Source: Morella rubra
Taxonomy: Eukaryota > Streptophyta > Magnoliopsida > Fagales > Myricaceae
Assembly (NCBI GenBank): GCA_003952965.2
Contig: CM025849.1
Coordinates: 13,432,334 to 13,496,333, forward strand
Length of the DNA stretch: 64,000 bases
Direction: 5' to 3'
Of this stretch, positions 47,824-58,817 are shown piece by piece. The notes under the pieces are model-generated. The model searched no databases. It had not been told where the DNA came from and was given only the letters and a program-made list of their open reading frames with translations. The first letter of the stretch is position 1, and the number at the start of each line of letters is the position of its first letter. The position numbers were made by a program, and so were the translations under genes.

Positions 47824-49029
47824 TGTAAGTCCTAGATTAAAGCAACTCAAGAGGAGTGAATTGGGTTTCCAAACTTTTTCGCTTTTAACCCCAAAACCGT
47901 ATTTGCAAAGTAAAGTCTAATTTAGCACAAATATATAGATGCGATAATAGAATAAGTGCAATATAAAGAGTAGAGATAGAGAAGCAAACACGTGATTTTT
48001 AGGTGGTTCGGCAAACCCGCCTACATCCACCCTCAAGCTCCTTTACCGAGCCTTGAGGTTTTCCCATCTTCCAAATAGTGTACACTCTAGCTTCCGGGTG
48101 CTAGAGAACCTTACAAGTGCTTTCCCGGGCTCAACACTCAAACCCCAAGTGATTTTCGGGCTCACCACTCACAACCCAACCAAGCTTGAGATATACCCTC
48201 TCTAAGCTTCTTCTTTAGTGAACAACCTCACTAAAGGAATCACTTCTTTTGGATAAGAAGATTACAAGAATAAACTCTCTCAAAGAGTGGATATGAAATT
48301 GGAAAGCTCTATCTCTTGATTCACACAAAGACAAGATATGAAAGTGTGTTTTGTGTGAATGATATGAGAAATATAGAATATGAAGGTTTGGAATATTTCT
48401 CAAGTGATAGAAATGATATGTGGTCGTTGTGTATTTATTTTGGACGTTATGAAGGTGTATTTATAAGCCACATATGAAAACTAGCCGTTTATAGCCGTTA
48501 TTTGACAATTTTACCGTTGTACCGGTCGACCACTTCAACTAGCCATTGCCAACGTCATAAAATTTGAATGCTGTCAAATTTTGTCTCATCCGCTTCATAT
48601 AGCGGTCGACCGCTATAAATCATTTTCATAGACCGCTACAATTAAAAAGTCATTTTTGACATTTTTGAAATCCCGCTTCAAAAACCAACTTCCCAAAAAT
48701 ATAACCAAGGCTTGGAGTTTATATAGGGATGATTTGAAAACATTTAAAGCGCATTTTGGTTGTCAAACATGTGATAAAAAAGATTATGCACGGTTTGAAA
48801 ATATGCAAATGTGTGATTCAAATCCTTGTCAAAAGTGAAACTAAGAGTTACAAGGTTTATACCCTAAGGTCTTGAAACTTCACTTTTGAGCTCCTTGCAT
48901 CTTCTTGATCTTCTTCTTCAAGTCTTTGGCTCTTTCATCAAAACGTCTTTGTCTTTGAAGATGTCCGTTTTATAAACTTGATCCATTTATTGAAATCATC
49001 AAAATCTCGATTGTGCACAAAAGCCAACA
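47824..49029 (-). repeat. 3' LTR (left copy) of the gag-only element
   Basis: It starts TGTAAGTCC and ends GCCAACA on the plus strand. It matches 51301-52471 along its length and contains 'cggtcgaccgctataaatc'. Confidence 0.85.
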
Positions 49030-51300
49030 ATCTCCCCTTTTTGAGGATGACAATAAATTGATAGTTTTGAGATGACTCCCCTATCTTTTGCAATTGGACA
49101 AACATTTGAAACTTAAGACAAAGCGTTAGTAGCCAAACATTTATAATCCAATTCAAAAAGAGAATATATAGTCATTAAAACTATTAACACATTTCTCCCT
49201 TTGTCACATCAAAAAGATAAAGGACACAGTTTTCCCAACTAAGTTAAGAAATCTCTCCCTTTGTCAATTAAAAAGTGAATGCATGGATATAACTTAAAAA
49301 AATAATATTTTTCATAAAAAAGAACAATTTGAGGCTTTCAAATGACAATCATATTGAAATGGTATAGAGGATGACTAATAGGGACTCAAGTGTCTATCGC
49401 TATTACGATAGTAGCCCACCGAGTGGGTTTGTACCAACCTCTTAGCTACCAATGAACAATTTAAAGGTCATTCTCAACCAAAAAATTTAGGCTCACAAAA
49501 TCTCATAAAAATTCATGATTTTGTAAAAGTGTTAGCTCATAGAGGTTCCATTTTGATAAATGCAAGAAATATGTCAAAGATGAATATATTTGCATTTTTA
49601 AGATTAATATATAAGGAATCATCATTAACCAACAATTTAGAACATATTCTCAATCAAGGATGTAGAAGTTACCAAACGATTTCCCCTTAGCATTTGTCCT
49701 CAAATGTCACAAGCCTTCTTGAAGGCAAGTTTCATCCAAGTATCCTTTATTGCTCCATATTACAAGAGAATCAAGAAACAATTTTTGGTACCTAAGCTTT
49801 CTTGGGTCCTTCGGTGTTAGCCTTGGTTCCTTTTGGAACCCATGTCTTCTTGAGAGTCTTGCTCCCAAGTTTCTTCAATGCACAATAAAAAATTAGATGC
49901 CATCTTTGTTGCAAAAATGGCATGTATGAGTAGGTGCACAAAAGACTTAGCCTTCAAAAAATAATTCTTAAAATATTTTTGGTGAATAAAAGGCTTGTAG
50001 CCTAAGCCACTTTTGTCAAAGACACATCTTTGACTACTAAGAATCAAATCTAAAGATTTGCTTCCTTGAGTAAACTTCTCAATAATTTTGCTTTGAGAAA
50101 CAATTTTGTTGTTCAAAGCAACTTTCTCATTTTCAAATTCTAAAGCTTTTTGTTGGAATAAATCATTTTCTAGCTTTAGAGTATTTCGCTCATTTTTCAA
50201 TAAATCAATTTCTTTTGAAATCAAAATGAGTTTCTTTTTCAATGATGTATATTTTGAACCTAATTTTTCAAATTGACAAGAAGTTCATCAAAGGTATTTT
50301 GAAGTTCAATATATGAAAATTCAGGTTCATCATCGGAAGAGTATACCTCATCATCCTCAAATGCCATGAGGCACATGTTAGCGATTTCTCCATCTTCTTC
50401 GGAGGAGAGGAGCTTTCATCGTTAACATTCCAAAGATGTCTTTTTGTATTTGAGGCTTCTCTTCTCTTTCTTTCTTTTGAGGAAGTTTTTGAACTTTCGA
50501 GTCATCAAGACTATGTCTTCCTCATCTTCATCCTCATTTTCGATTATGGAGGATTTGAGAGCGATCCTCATCTTTTTCTTGCTCTCATCTTCATTCTCGA
50601 GCATTTGGATTTCATGGGTCATTAAAGATCCAATAAGCTCATCTAGAGGAAACTTGGTGAGGTCCTTGGCTTCTTGTATGGCGGTCACTTTGGCCTCCAT
50701 GACTTTGGTAGTGACCTAAAGATTTTTCTCACCAAATCGAGTTAGTATAAGATTTACCAAGTGCATTCAAAGAATTTATAATTGTGGTAAATCTAGTATA
50801 CATGACAGTAATGGATTCCTCTGGTGTCATTTTAAAAAACTCATAATTATGAACAAGCATGTTGATTTTTGACTCTTTAACTTGGCTTGTTCCTTCATGA
50901 GTAATTTCTAAAGTATGCCATATATCTCTAGCATTTGAACATGATGAAATTCTATTAAATTCTCCTTTATCCAATGCACAATATAATATTTCATAGCTCT
51001 TGTATCTAAAGAGATTTTCTTTTTATCATTTGCATCATATTCATTTTCGTACTTGAGAGATTCCACTGCTCCAACTTTCTTTGTGGGAATATGTGGACCA
51101 TTCAATATGCATAACCATAAATCATAATCAATAGATTGAAAATAAATACTCATCCTAACTTTCCAATATGCATAATCACTACCATTAAAGAATGGTGGTC
51201 TAAGTGTGGAAAGTCCTCAACTTGAGTGTTGAAGCTTGAAGTTGCCATTCTAACTCAAGATTGTTAAATCTTGTAAAGAGCACCAAGCTCTGATACCAAT

Positions 51301-52471
51301 TGTAAGTCCTAGGATTAAGGCAACCCAAGAGGGGTGAATTGGTTTCAAACTTTTTTGCTTTTAACCCAAAATGTTTGTTAAAGTCTAATTTAGCACAAGT
51401 AATAGATGCGAATAAATAATGTTAAATATAAAAGTGGATAGAGAAGCAAACACATGATTTTTAGGTGGTTCGGCAACCTACCTACATCCACCCCTCAAGC
51501 TCCTTTACCGAGCCTTGAGGTTTTTCCACTATCTCCAAATAGTGTACACTCTAGCTTCCGGGTGCTAGAAAACCTTACAAGTGCTTTCCCAGGCTCAACA
51601 CTCAAACCCCAAGTATTTTGGCTCACCACTCACAACCCAACCAAGCTTGATATATACCCTCTCTAAGCTTCTTCTTTAGTGAATAACCTCACTAAAGGAA
51701 TCACTTTTTGGATAGGAAGATTACAGAATAAACTCTCTCAAAGAGTGGATGTGAAAGTGGAAGCTCTATCTCTTGATTCACACAAAACAAAATATGAAGT
51801 GTTTTGTGTGAATGATATGAGAAATATAATATGAAGGTTTGAAATATTTTTTAGTAGAAATGATATTGGTCGTTGTGTATTTATTTGGACGTTATGAAGG
51901 TGTATTTATAAGCCACATATGAAAACTAGTTTATAGCCGTTGGTCGATTTGACAGTTTACCGTTATACCGGTCAACCGCTTCATCTAGCCATTGCTCAAC
52001 AGTCATAAAATTTGAATGTCAAATTGTCTCATCATCCGCTTCATATAGCGGTCGACCGCTATAAATCGTTTTCATAAACTACAATTAAAAAGTCCATTTT
52101 TTTTTTTTTTGAAATCCCACTTCAAAAACCAACTTCCAAAAGTATAACCAAGGCTTGGGAGTTTATATAGGGATGATTTGAAAACATTTAAAGGCATTTT
52201 GGTTGTCAAACATGTGATAAGAAGATTATGCACGGTTTGAAAAATATGCAATGTGTGATTCAAATCCTTGTCAAAAGTGAAATTAAGAGTTACAAGGCTT
52301 ATACCCTAAGGTCTTGAAACTTCACTTTTGAGCTCTTTGTATCTTCTTGATCTTCTTTCTTCAAGTCTTTAACTCTTTCATCAAAACGTCTTTGTTTTGA
52401 AGATGTCCGTTTTATAAACTTGATCCATTTATTGAAATCATCAAAATCTCGATTGTGCACAAAAGCTAACA
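51301..52471 (-). repeat. 5' LTR (right copy) of the gag-only element
   Basis: It starts TGTAAGTCC and ends GCTAACA on the plus strand, directly abutting the primer binding site on its inner side and the gagcc target repeat on its outer side. Confidence 0.85.
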
Positions 52472-53139
52472 GAGCCAACCCACACACCATCTCCAAAAAT
52501 GCAGCACTTTCACATATTTATTTATATGTTCCATATTTTCAATGTTCAATGTTCAATATGTCCAAAAAAATTTAAAATGAGGTGCAAAATCGCAAAAGAA
52601 AATAGTTAAAATTTCTACTAATAAAAAGTAAAATATAAACTCACATTCAAGTGAAGACAAATAAATCATCCACACAAAATTAAAACGTGACGTAAGACAG
52701 ATTGATGTGCCAGCTGCACAAAAATAAATATTAGGGATCAAAACATATAAAAAAAAATTATTAAAATAATTTTTATTAAAGGAAAAAAAATTCCTACTGA
52801 TGTTTTGGGGGGCTGGGATGGTTCTCCGAGCTCCGTCCCAGGGTGGCATTAGAATAATAAAAGAAGATGATGCCGATAATTAAATTAAACAAACTATGTC
52901 ATAAAATGACTAAATGATTGGCTTTACATATGATATATTATAAAATGTTGAGTATCAAAAATCGGATCATAACACTATATTGTAGAATGGTAGAAGAATG
53001 ATTTTTTGAATGAACTTTGTCAATGGTTAATATTAAAAATTTCAACATTTTAGAACATTATTATCCTATAATATGTTTTTAAAAAAACAACCTCATCATT
53101 ATACAATTTTGCCTTAGGCATCAAATTCTATTGAGTCGC

Positions 53140-53345
53140 AGAATGTGGTGTTTGTTAGTCAAAATTTTGGACACCTCAAAATTTTGATCTAATATAATAA
53201 TTACAAAATATTCTCTCTCTCAAATTAAATCATCACTTTTCATTATAATAAATATAAAAAATTCATTCAAATTATCTCTCTCTCTTCACTTTTTTACTAA
53301 TTCCAACACTCAAAATTTTAACCATCTCAAAATTTTAATACTTAA
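53140..53345. mobile_element. MITE, GTGTTTGG family
   Basis: It is present in copy 1 of the tandem unit, between 'gagtcgc' and 'accctgcaatgat'; the matching place in copy 2 holds only about 25 unrelated bases. It begins 'gtggtgtttgttagtcaaaa' and carries family wording ('aaatcatcacttttca', 'tctctcttcacttttttact'). Confidence 0.6.
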
Positions 53346-53799
53346 CCCTGCAATGATTCAATGATGCTCATTCGAGAGGGTGAAACTCTCGCAAAGGTCT
53401 ATTCTATTTATTTTTTTTGGTAATTTTTTTTCTTTGTCTTGTTTACTTTGGCTTTCAAGTTCTTTTGTCCCTTTTTTTTTTTTTTCGTGTTTCTTTTTTC
53501 CTTTTTCAGGTTTTTTTTTTCTTTCTGTTTTGTTTCTAATTATTCAAACTTTCCTTCTTTTCCAATATTTTGTTTTTATCTAATTTTATGGAGGTTTTAG
53601 AAGTTTTTGCTGGGTGAAAGGGTTGCTTAGGTAGTTCAGCAATTTTATCTACATCTACCTTTCAAGTTTTTTTTTTTTATTTACTTATCCAAAAAAACCG
53701 AAGAGTTGTGTTTTTTCTTAAAACATTATTGCATTGTTTTATTTTATTTTACTTTTGTAGGTTTATTACAATTTTATTTTAAAATATTATAATTACATA

Positions 53800-54187
53800 G
53801 GATAAATACACTTTACACTCTCTAGCTATGATGATCTTGACATTTTGTACCCAAACAATTATTTTTGTCATATTACTACTACCAACTATTGATTTCAATC
53901 ATTTTGACCCTTTGTTATAATTTTTCTTTAATTTAAATGAAAAATGATTTTTATCGTATGAAATGGTAATTTAATTCCTATAATTATTTGACAGTAACAT
54001 TTTCATACGAGTAAAATCATAATTTAAGAAGCCAAAAGTTAATTTTTGTTAAAATTGATAGAAAATTTTAATGAAGAGTGCAAAGTATCAGAAATCAACA
54101 ATTAGAAGTTAAAATGTGACAAAATAATACATTGAGATGCAAAGTTTAAAGATCCTACAGTTAAAAGGTACAAAGTATATTTATTCT
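53800..54187. mobile_element. Mutator-like MITE, same family as 1942-2333
   Basis: It begins GGATAAATACACTTTACACTC and ends 'gtacaaagtatatttattct', the inverted form. The length (388 bp) and ends match the copy at 1942-2333. The target duplication is imperfect. A truncated duplicate occurs at 57437-57660 because the surrounding unit was duplicated. Confidence 0.65.
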
Positions 54188-54547
54188 AAATTATATTATA
54201 TGCATTGAGTCAATGGAACACATATAAGCAATATGTTTTGTTCTTTCTCACCATGTCAGTATTTTGAATTTGACAAAATGTGAACGGTAGGGACTAATTA
54301 GCGAAAATATTACGATAGGAGAAATTGAATTTAACCAACGCCTTGATAATAAAATATATCTACAAAATCGTGAATCGTATCCATGTTTTAATAACTTAAA
54401 AATGCTTTTAGAATTCGAAGAAGAAGCATTTATAATAAAAATATTGTCTTTCTCTCTTCATTAAATCTAGAAAAATTTAATTGAGTTTTGCCCTTTTTAA
54501 AAAAAGTTCATTTGTTTCAAAAATGAAAAAAAAAATCAATACCTTGG

Positions 54548-54760
54548 TGGTATTTGATTGTGGGATGGTTAAAATTTTGATGTATGAGGTTGGTGAAAAA
54601 GTGATAATAATTTATGAAAATTGTTAAAAAATAAATAAGGAGAATATTTGAATGAATATTATAATAAAAAAATATTTAATAGGAAAAAATATATTATTTT
54701 ATATTTTTTTAATCAGGTCTAAAATTTTAAGATGTTAAAATTTCAGCAATTAAACGTCCC
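54548..54760. mobile_element. MITE-like relic, GTGTTTGG family
   Basis: It begins 'ggtggtatttgattgtggga' and ends 'cagcaattaaacgtccc', with 'aaaattttgatgt' mirrored by 'ctaaaattttaagat'. It is degraded. Confidence 0.45.
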
Positions 54761-55199
54761 ATAATTTAAAAAACGAAGTGAATGGGACTTAGCAAGGATA
54801 AAAGATAGTCGGGCCCAAAAGAGGGACTCTCCCAAATAACGATAGTCCTTGGGCAAATTCTCAAGATAGACTGGCCCGTCTTCTCAGCTGACTTTTGTAC
54901 TGGTCCTCACATCTTTGTGGACCTTTCTAGCGGCCCGTTGCGAGCTAAGCAAGCTGATCACATGTCAAGTGCCAACTAAACGATTCTAGTCAAACGATCG
55001 CATTTCAAAGTAATTTTCTATTGGCCATAATCTCCAATAACTAGACATTTCTAAATTTATAGCAGGCGATCAATTGATAGGTTTTGTCATTCTAAACCGC
55101 CTTGAAAATATAATATTCTTAGCTTTTTCTTTAATATATTTTGTTTGATGCATAACCACCCCTTGTGTTTACTTCGTTTTTTGAGAATTTCTCAATTTT

Positions 55200-55570
55200 T
55201 AATATGTCCAAAAAAAAAGTTAGAATGAGGTGGAAAATCGAAAAAGAAAATAGTATGTTATATATAGACAAATACACATTGACCATATACAAAATAGTTA
55301 TTAGAGAAATTTCTACTAATAAGAAGTAAAATATAAACTCGCATTCAAGTGAAGATTAATAAATCATCCACACAAAATTAAAACGTGACATAAGAAAAGA
55401 TTGGACCAAAAAAAAAAAATTAGAGTGAGGTGAAAAATTGAAAAAGAAAATAGTTTGTTATATATAGACAAATGCACATCGCCCATATACAAATAGTTCT
55501 TAGAGAAATTTCTAGTAATAAAAAGTAAAATATAAACTCATATTCAAGTGAAGATTAATAAATCAAAACG
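55200..55570. repeat. About 200-bp tandem duplication
   Basis: Two neighbouring copies share 'gagaaatttcta', 'gtaaaatataaactc' and 'attcaagtgaagattaataa'. They lie within tandem unit copy 2. Confidence 0.75.
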
Positions 55571-56314
55571 TACAAAAACAAAAGAAATCATTAAAAAAAA
55601 ATTGTTGGTAAAGGGAAATAATTTTTTCCTACTGAGTTTTGTGGGGCTGGGATGGTCCCCTAGCTCCCTCCCTGGGTGGCATTAAAATGGCATTAGAAAA
55701 TGTTGAGTATAAAAAATCGGATCATAACGCTATAGTGTAGAATGCTAGAAGAATTATTTTTAAATGAGCTTTGTTAATGGTTGATATTAAAAATTTCAAA
55801 ATTTTATAACATTATTATCCTATAATATGTTTTAGAAAAAGCCTCATCATTTTACATTTTGGCCTTAGGCATCAAATTCTATCGAGTCGCCCCTGCTTCT
55901 CTAGGAGTATTTAGTTGTTAACCCTGCAATGATGCTCATTTGAGAGGGTGAATCTCACGCGAAGGTTGTCTTTGCTATTTTTTTTATGTTGTCATTTTTT
56001 ATTTTTTTTCTTTGGCTCTCCAGTTCTTTTGTTTTATTGTCCTTTTATTATTATCATTTTTGTATTTTTTTTTTCCTTTTTCAGGTGTTTTTTCTGTTTT
56101 GTTTCTTATTCAAACTTTCCTCCTTTTCTTATTTTGTTGTTATTATTTTATATTATGGATAGTTTAGAAGTTATTGCAATGGTGAAGGGGTTAATTAGGT
56201 AGTTCAGTAATTCTATCTACATTCATCACTCAAGTTTTTTTTATTTACTTATATAAAAAAAAAAGAGTTGTGTTTTTTTATAAAAAAAAATATTACTCAA
56301 TTTTTTTAATTTTA

Positions 56315-56790
56315 TTTTTGAAATTTTTAATATCAACCATTAACAAAGTTCATTTAAAAATCATTCTTCTAGCATTCCACAGTATAGTGTTATGATCCGA
56401 TTTTTGATACTCGACAGTTTATAGTATATCATATGTGTAAAGCCAATCATTTAATCTTTTCCTGACATAGTTTGTTTAATTTAATTATCGGCATCATCTT
56501 CTTTTATTATTGTAATGCTACCCTGGGACGGAGCTAGGGAACATCCCAGCCCCACAAAACTCAGTAGGAAAAAATTGTTTTCCTTTAATAAAAAATTTTC
56601 AGGATTTATTATTATTATTTTATATATTTTGATCCCCCAATATTTATTTTTGTGCAGCTGGCACCCCTACGGTTCAATCCTGTCTTACGTCACGTTTTAA
56701 TTTTGTATGGATGATTTATTAGTCTTCACTTGAATGTTAGTTTATATTTTACTTTATTTTTTTTCTATTTTCATATTTAGATGTTTTTTT
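56315..56790. repeat. Inverted third copy of the repeat unit
   Basis: This is the reverse complement of about 52600-53060. Shared words, given in the orientation of 52.6 kb, are 'aaaattaaaacgtgacgtaa', 'ccagctgcacaaaaataaat', 'agaagatgatgccgataatt' and 'caaaaatcggatcataacac'. It is closer to copy 1 than the copy 2 version is, since copy 2 lacks the 'gatgatgccgataatt' part. Confidence 0.8.
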
Positions 56791-56792
56791 TT

Positions 56793-57161
56793 GGGAAAAT
56801 ATACTTTTCACCCACAAACTACCGGAGTAGTGACACATTGCATCCCAAACTACCATCTTTAAGACATTGCACCCTCAAACTACCAATGTTATACACTTTA
56901 CACCCTAAACTACCCACTTTGACACATTACACCCTCAACTATTAATATTAAACACTTTGCACCCTCTATTTGACAATAATACCCTTGAAAAATTAATGAA
57001 TTGACAACAATATCTAAGGGCATTATCGTCATTTTAGTTTGAAAATTTGATAAAGGTGCAAAATGTTAAAAATTGGTAGTTAGAGGGTACAATGTGTCAA
57101 AATTAGTAGTTTAGAGTGCAAAGTGTAAAATATATAGTAGTTCGTGGGTGAATAGTTTTTT
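56793..57161. mobile_element. MITE with 'cacccacaaactac' inverted ends
   Basis: It begins 'gggaaaatatacttttcacc' and ends in the complement of 'actattcacccacgaactac', followed by a T run. Internal phrases such as 'acattacaccctcaactatt' recur. It is non-coding and related in wording to 25308-25440. Confidence 0.6.
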
Positions 57162-58060
57162 TTTTTTTTTTTTTCTCTTTTGTTTCTTATTCAAACGTTC
57201 GTTTCGTTGTTATTTTATATTATGGATGTTTTAGAAGTTTTTGCTATGGGTGAAAGCATGTTGTTTAGCTAGTTTAGAAATTTTGTCTACATCACCTCTG
57301 AAGTTTTTATTTTATTTTATTTACTTATCCTAAAAAACAAAGAGTTAGTGATTTTTCTTAGAACATTAATGCATTTTCTTTAGTTTTATTTTTTTTAGGT
57401 TTATTACAATTTTATTTTAAAATATTGTAATTACATAGGATAAATACAATTTACGCTCTCTACCTATAATGATCTTGACATTGACATTTTACATCTGAAA
57501 CTATTATTTTTATCATATTGTAACTACCAAAATAATTTGCACTGTGTGTTATAATTTTTCTTTAATTTGAACAGAAAATAATTTTTTGTGTTTGAAATGA
57601 TAATTGTATCCCTATAATTCTTTTGCCGGGATATTTTTATGAGAATAAAATCCTAATTTAAGAAGCCAAAAAATTAATTAAATTTAACCAATGTCTTAAG
57701 AATAAAATATATCTACAAAAACGTGTATTTTATGATTTTTTAATAACTTAAAAATGCTTCTAAAATTCTAAGAAGAAGCATTTATAATAAACTCTTCTTC
57801 TCCTTTTTTCTTTTTTCATAAATCTATGGAAATTTTATTTTTAGTTTTTACGTTTTGTCCCTTCTCTTGAATATAAAAAAAAAAATCAACCCCTCAATTT
57901 ACCACCAATTTAAAAAATTAGTCTTTCCGTCGATTTGTTTTTGTCCCGGGGGGCGGGGGTTAATAGTCACCCATTTTCTAAGCAGAGCTTAACAATCGCA
58001 TTTCAAAGTGTCACCTCATATGTAATTTTTCTATTGTTGATAATTTGGATCTTGCAATCA

Positions 58061-58817
58061 CTATTTGTCGTTACAAAAACTCAATCTTTTTTTTTTAATC
58101 ACCAAAACTCAATCTTTTTGAGAACAATTTGTTTCTGCCTTAAATATATATATTATATTAGCTAGGAGAGTCCATTCAGCCCAGATGGCAGATGAGCACA
58201 AACGTAATTTGCTTCCAATTGGAACACTATTTAACGGTACATTACGCAACTCTTAATCTCGTGCCATAATTCTTATTAGATTAAGTTAAGTTAATTACTT
58301 TTTTTAATTAAATAATAAAGAAAAAGACGTGGACGAGACTCGTTAGGACAAATCATTGCTCATGACTCATCTTCTTGAAATGGCCGCCTTTCTTTCGATT
58401 TTCGAATTTGTTAAACAGAGAGGTGTTTACGTGGAGGGATGGCAAGCGATGTCGTTTTGGAAGCACCATCTTCGTCTGCAGAATAGGCGTGAAGTAGAAT
58501 CCAAAAAGGTCAAAACAAGGCACTGGAATGGAGTCCTAACGTCACGCCCACGCATCGTTGTCCGTCCCTCTCAGATCCACGTTGAAGTGGCACCACACAT
58601 TCTGCAAAAGCATATTCTTTTCCAAGTTTCAAGTTGCTTTTTAGAACGTCCCCGGCCTTTCTCTCTCTCTCTCTATCCCTCCCTCGCCTCTATTTCTCTT
58701 TTATACGGTCGCTTTTTCATTCTGTCTGCATTCGAAGCTCGGAAGCTGCACCTCACAGTTCTATTATAATCTGTCACTGGAAGCCAATTTTACATAGTAG
58801 AAAGGATTCTGCTGAAG
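58061..58817 (+). promoter_or_regulatory. 5' flank of the PITP gene
   Basis: Spacer and presumed promoter. A CT-rich stretch at about 58659-58700 resembles a plant Y-patch or 5' leader. The open frame at 58356-58769 covers this region and has no recognisable domain. Confidence 0.4.

Larger units (their letters stand above)
47824..52471 (-). mobile_element. Gag-only (TR-GAG-like) copia LTR retrotransposon fossil
   Basis: The LTRs are at 47824-49029 and 51301-52471. A perfect 5-bp target duplication, gagcc, lies at 47819-47823 and 52472-52476. The primer binding site (TGGTATCAGAGC on the minus strand, initiator Met tRNA type) is at 51287-51298, and the polypurine tract at 49030-49042. The 2.3-kb interior holds remains of a copia-type gag only (UBN2-like part, coiled coil and a CVFDKSGLGYKP-type motif). 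No protease, integrase or reverse transcriptase was recognised. The gag remains are broken in several places. The LTRs are clearly alike but carry many small differences, so insertion is not very recent. Such an element would have depended on proteins from another copy. Confidence 0.88.
52540..55100. repeat. Tandem repeat unit, copy 1
   Basis: Landmarks in order are 'atgtccaaaaaaa', 'taaatcatccacacaaaatt', 'gggctgggatggt', 'aaaatcggatcataac', 'gccttaggcatcaaattcta', 'accctgcaatgat', 'ttttagaagtttttgct' and 'atcgcatttcaaag'. The same order recurs at 55195-58060. It is non-coding; the translated frames are T-rich hydrophobic runs. MITEs at 53140-53345, 53800-54187 and about 54548-54760 lie within it. 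Confidence 0.75.
55195..58060. repeat. Tandem repeat unit, copy 2
   Basis: This follows the same landmark order as 52540-55100, but it is interrupted by an inverted copy (56315-56790) and a MITE (56793-57161). Its left part holds a further direct repeat of about 200 bp, 55200-55403 against 55407-55570. The hAT-like wording 'cgagtcgcccctg' occurs near 55880-55892. Confidence 0.7.

Noticed and set aside
49817-50242. Possible host coiled-coil protein on the minus strand
   Set aside because: It lies inside the LTR fossil and has copia-type gag wording, so it belongs to that element.
53380-56202. Small hydrophobic 'membrane protein' frames rich in Phe and Leu
   Set aside because: They come from T-rich non-coding repeat DNA present in two copies; no gene signals.
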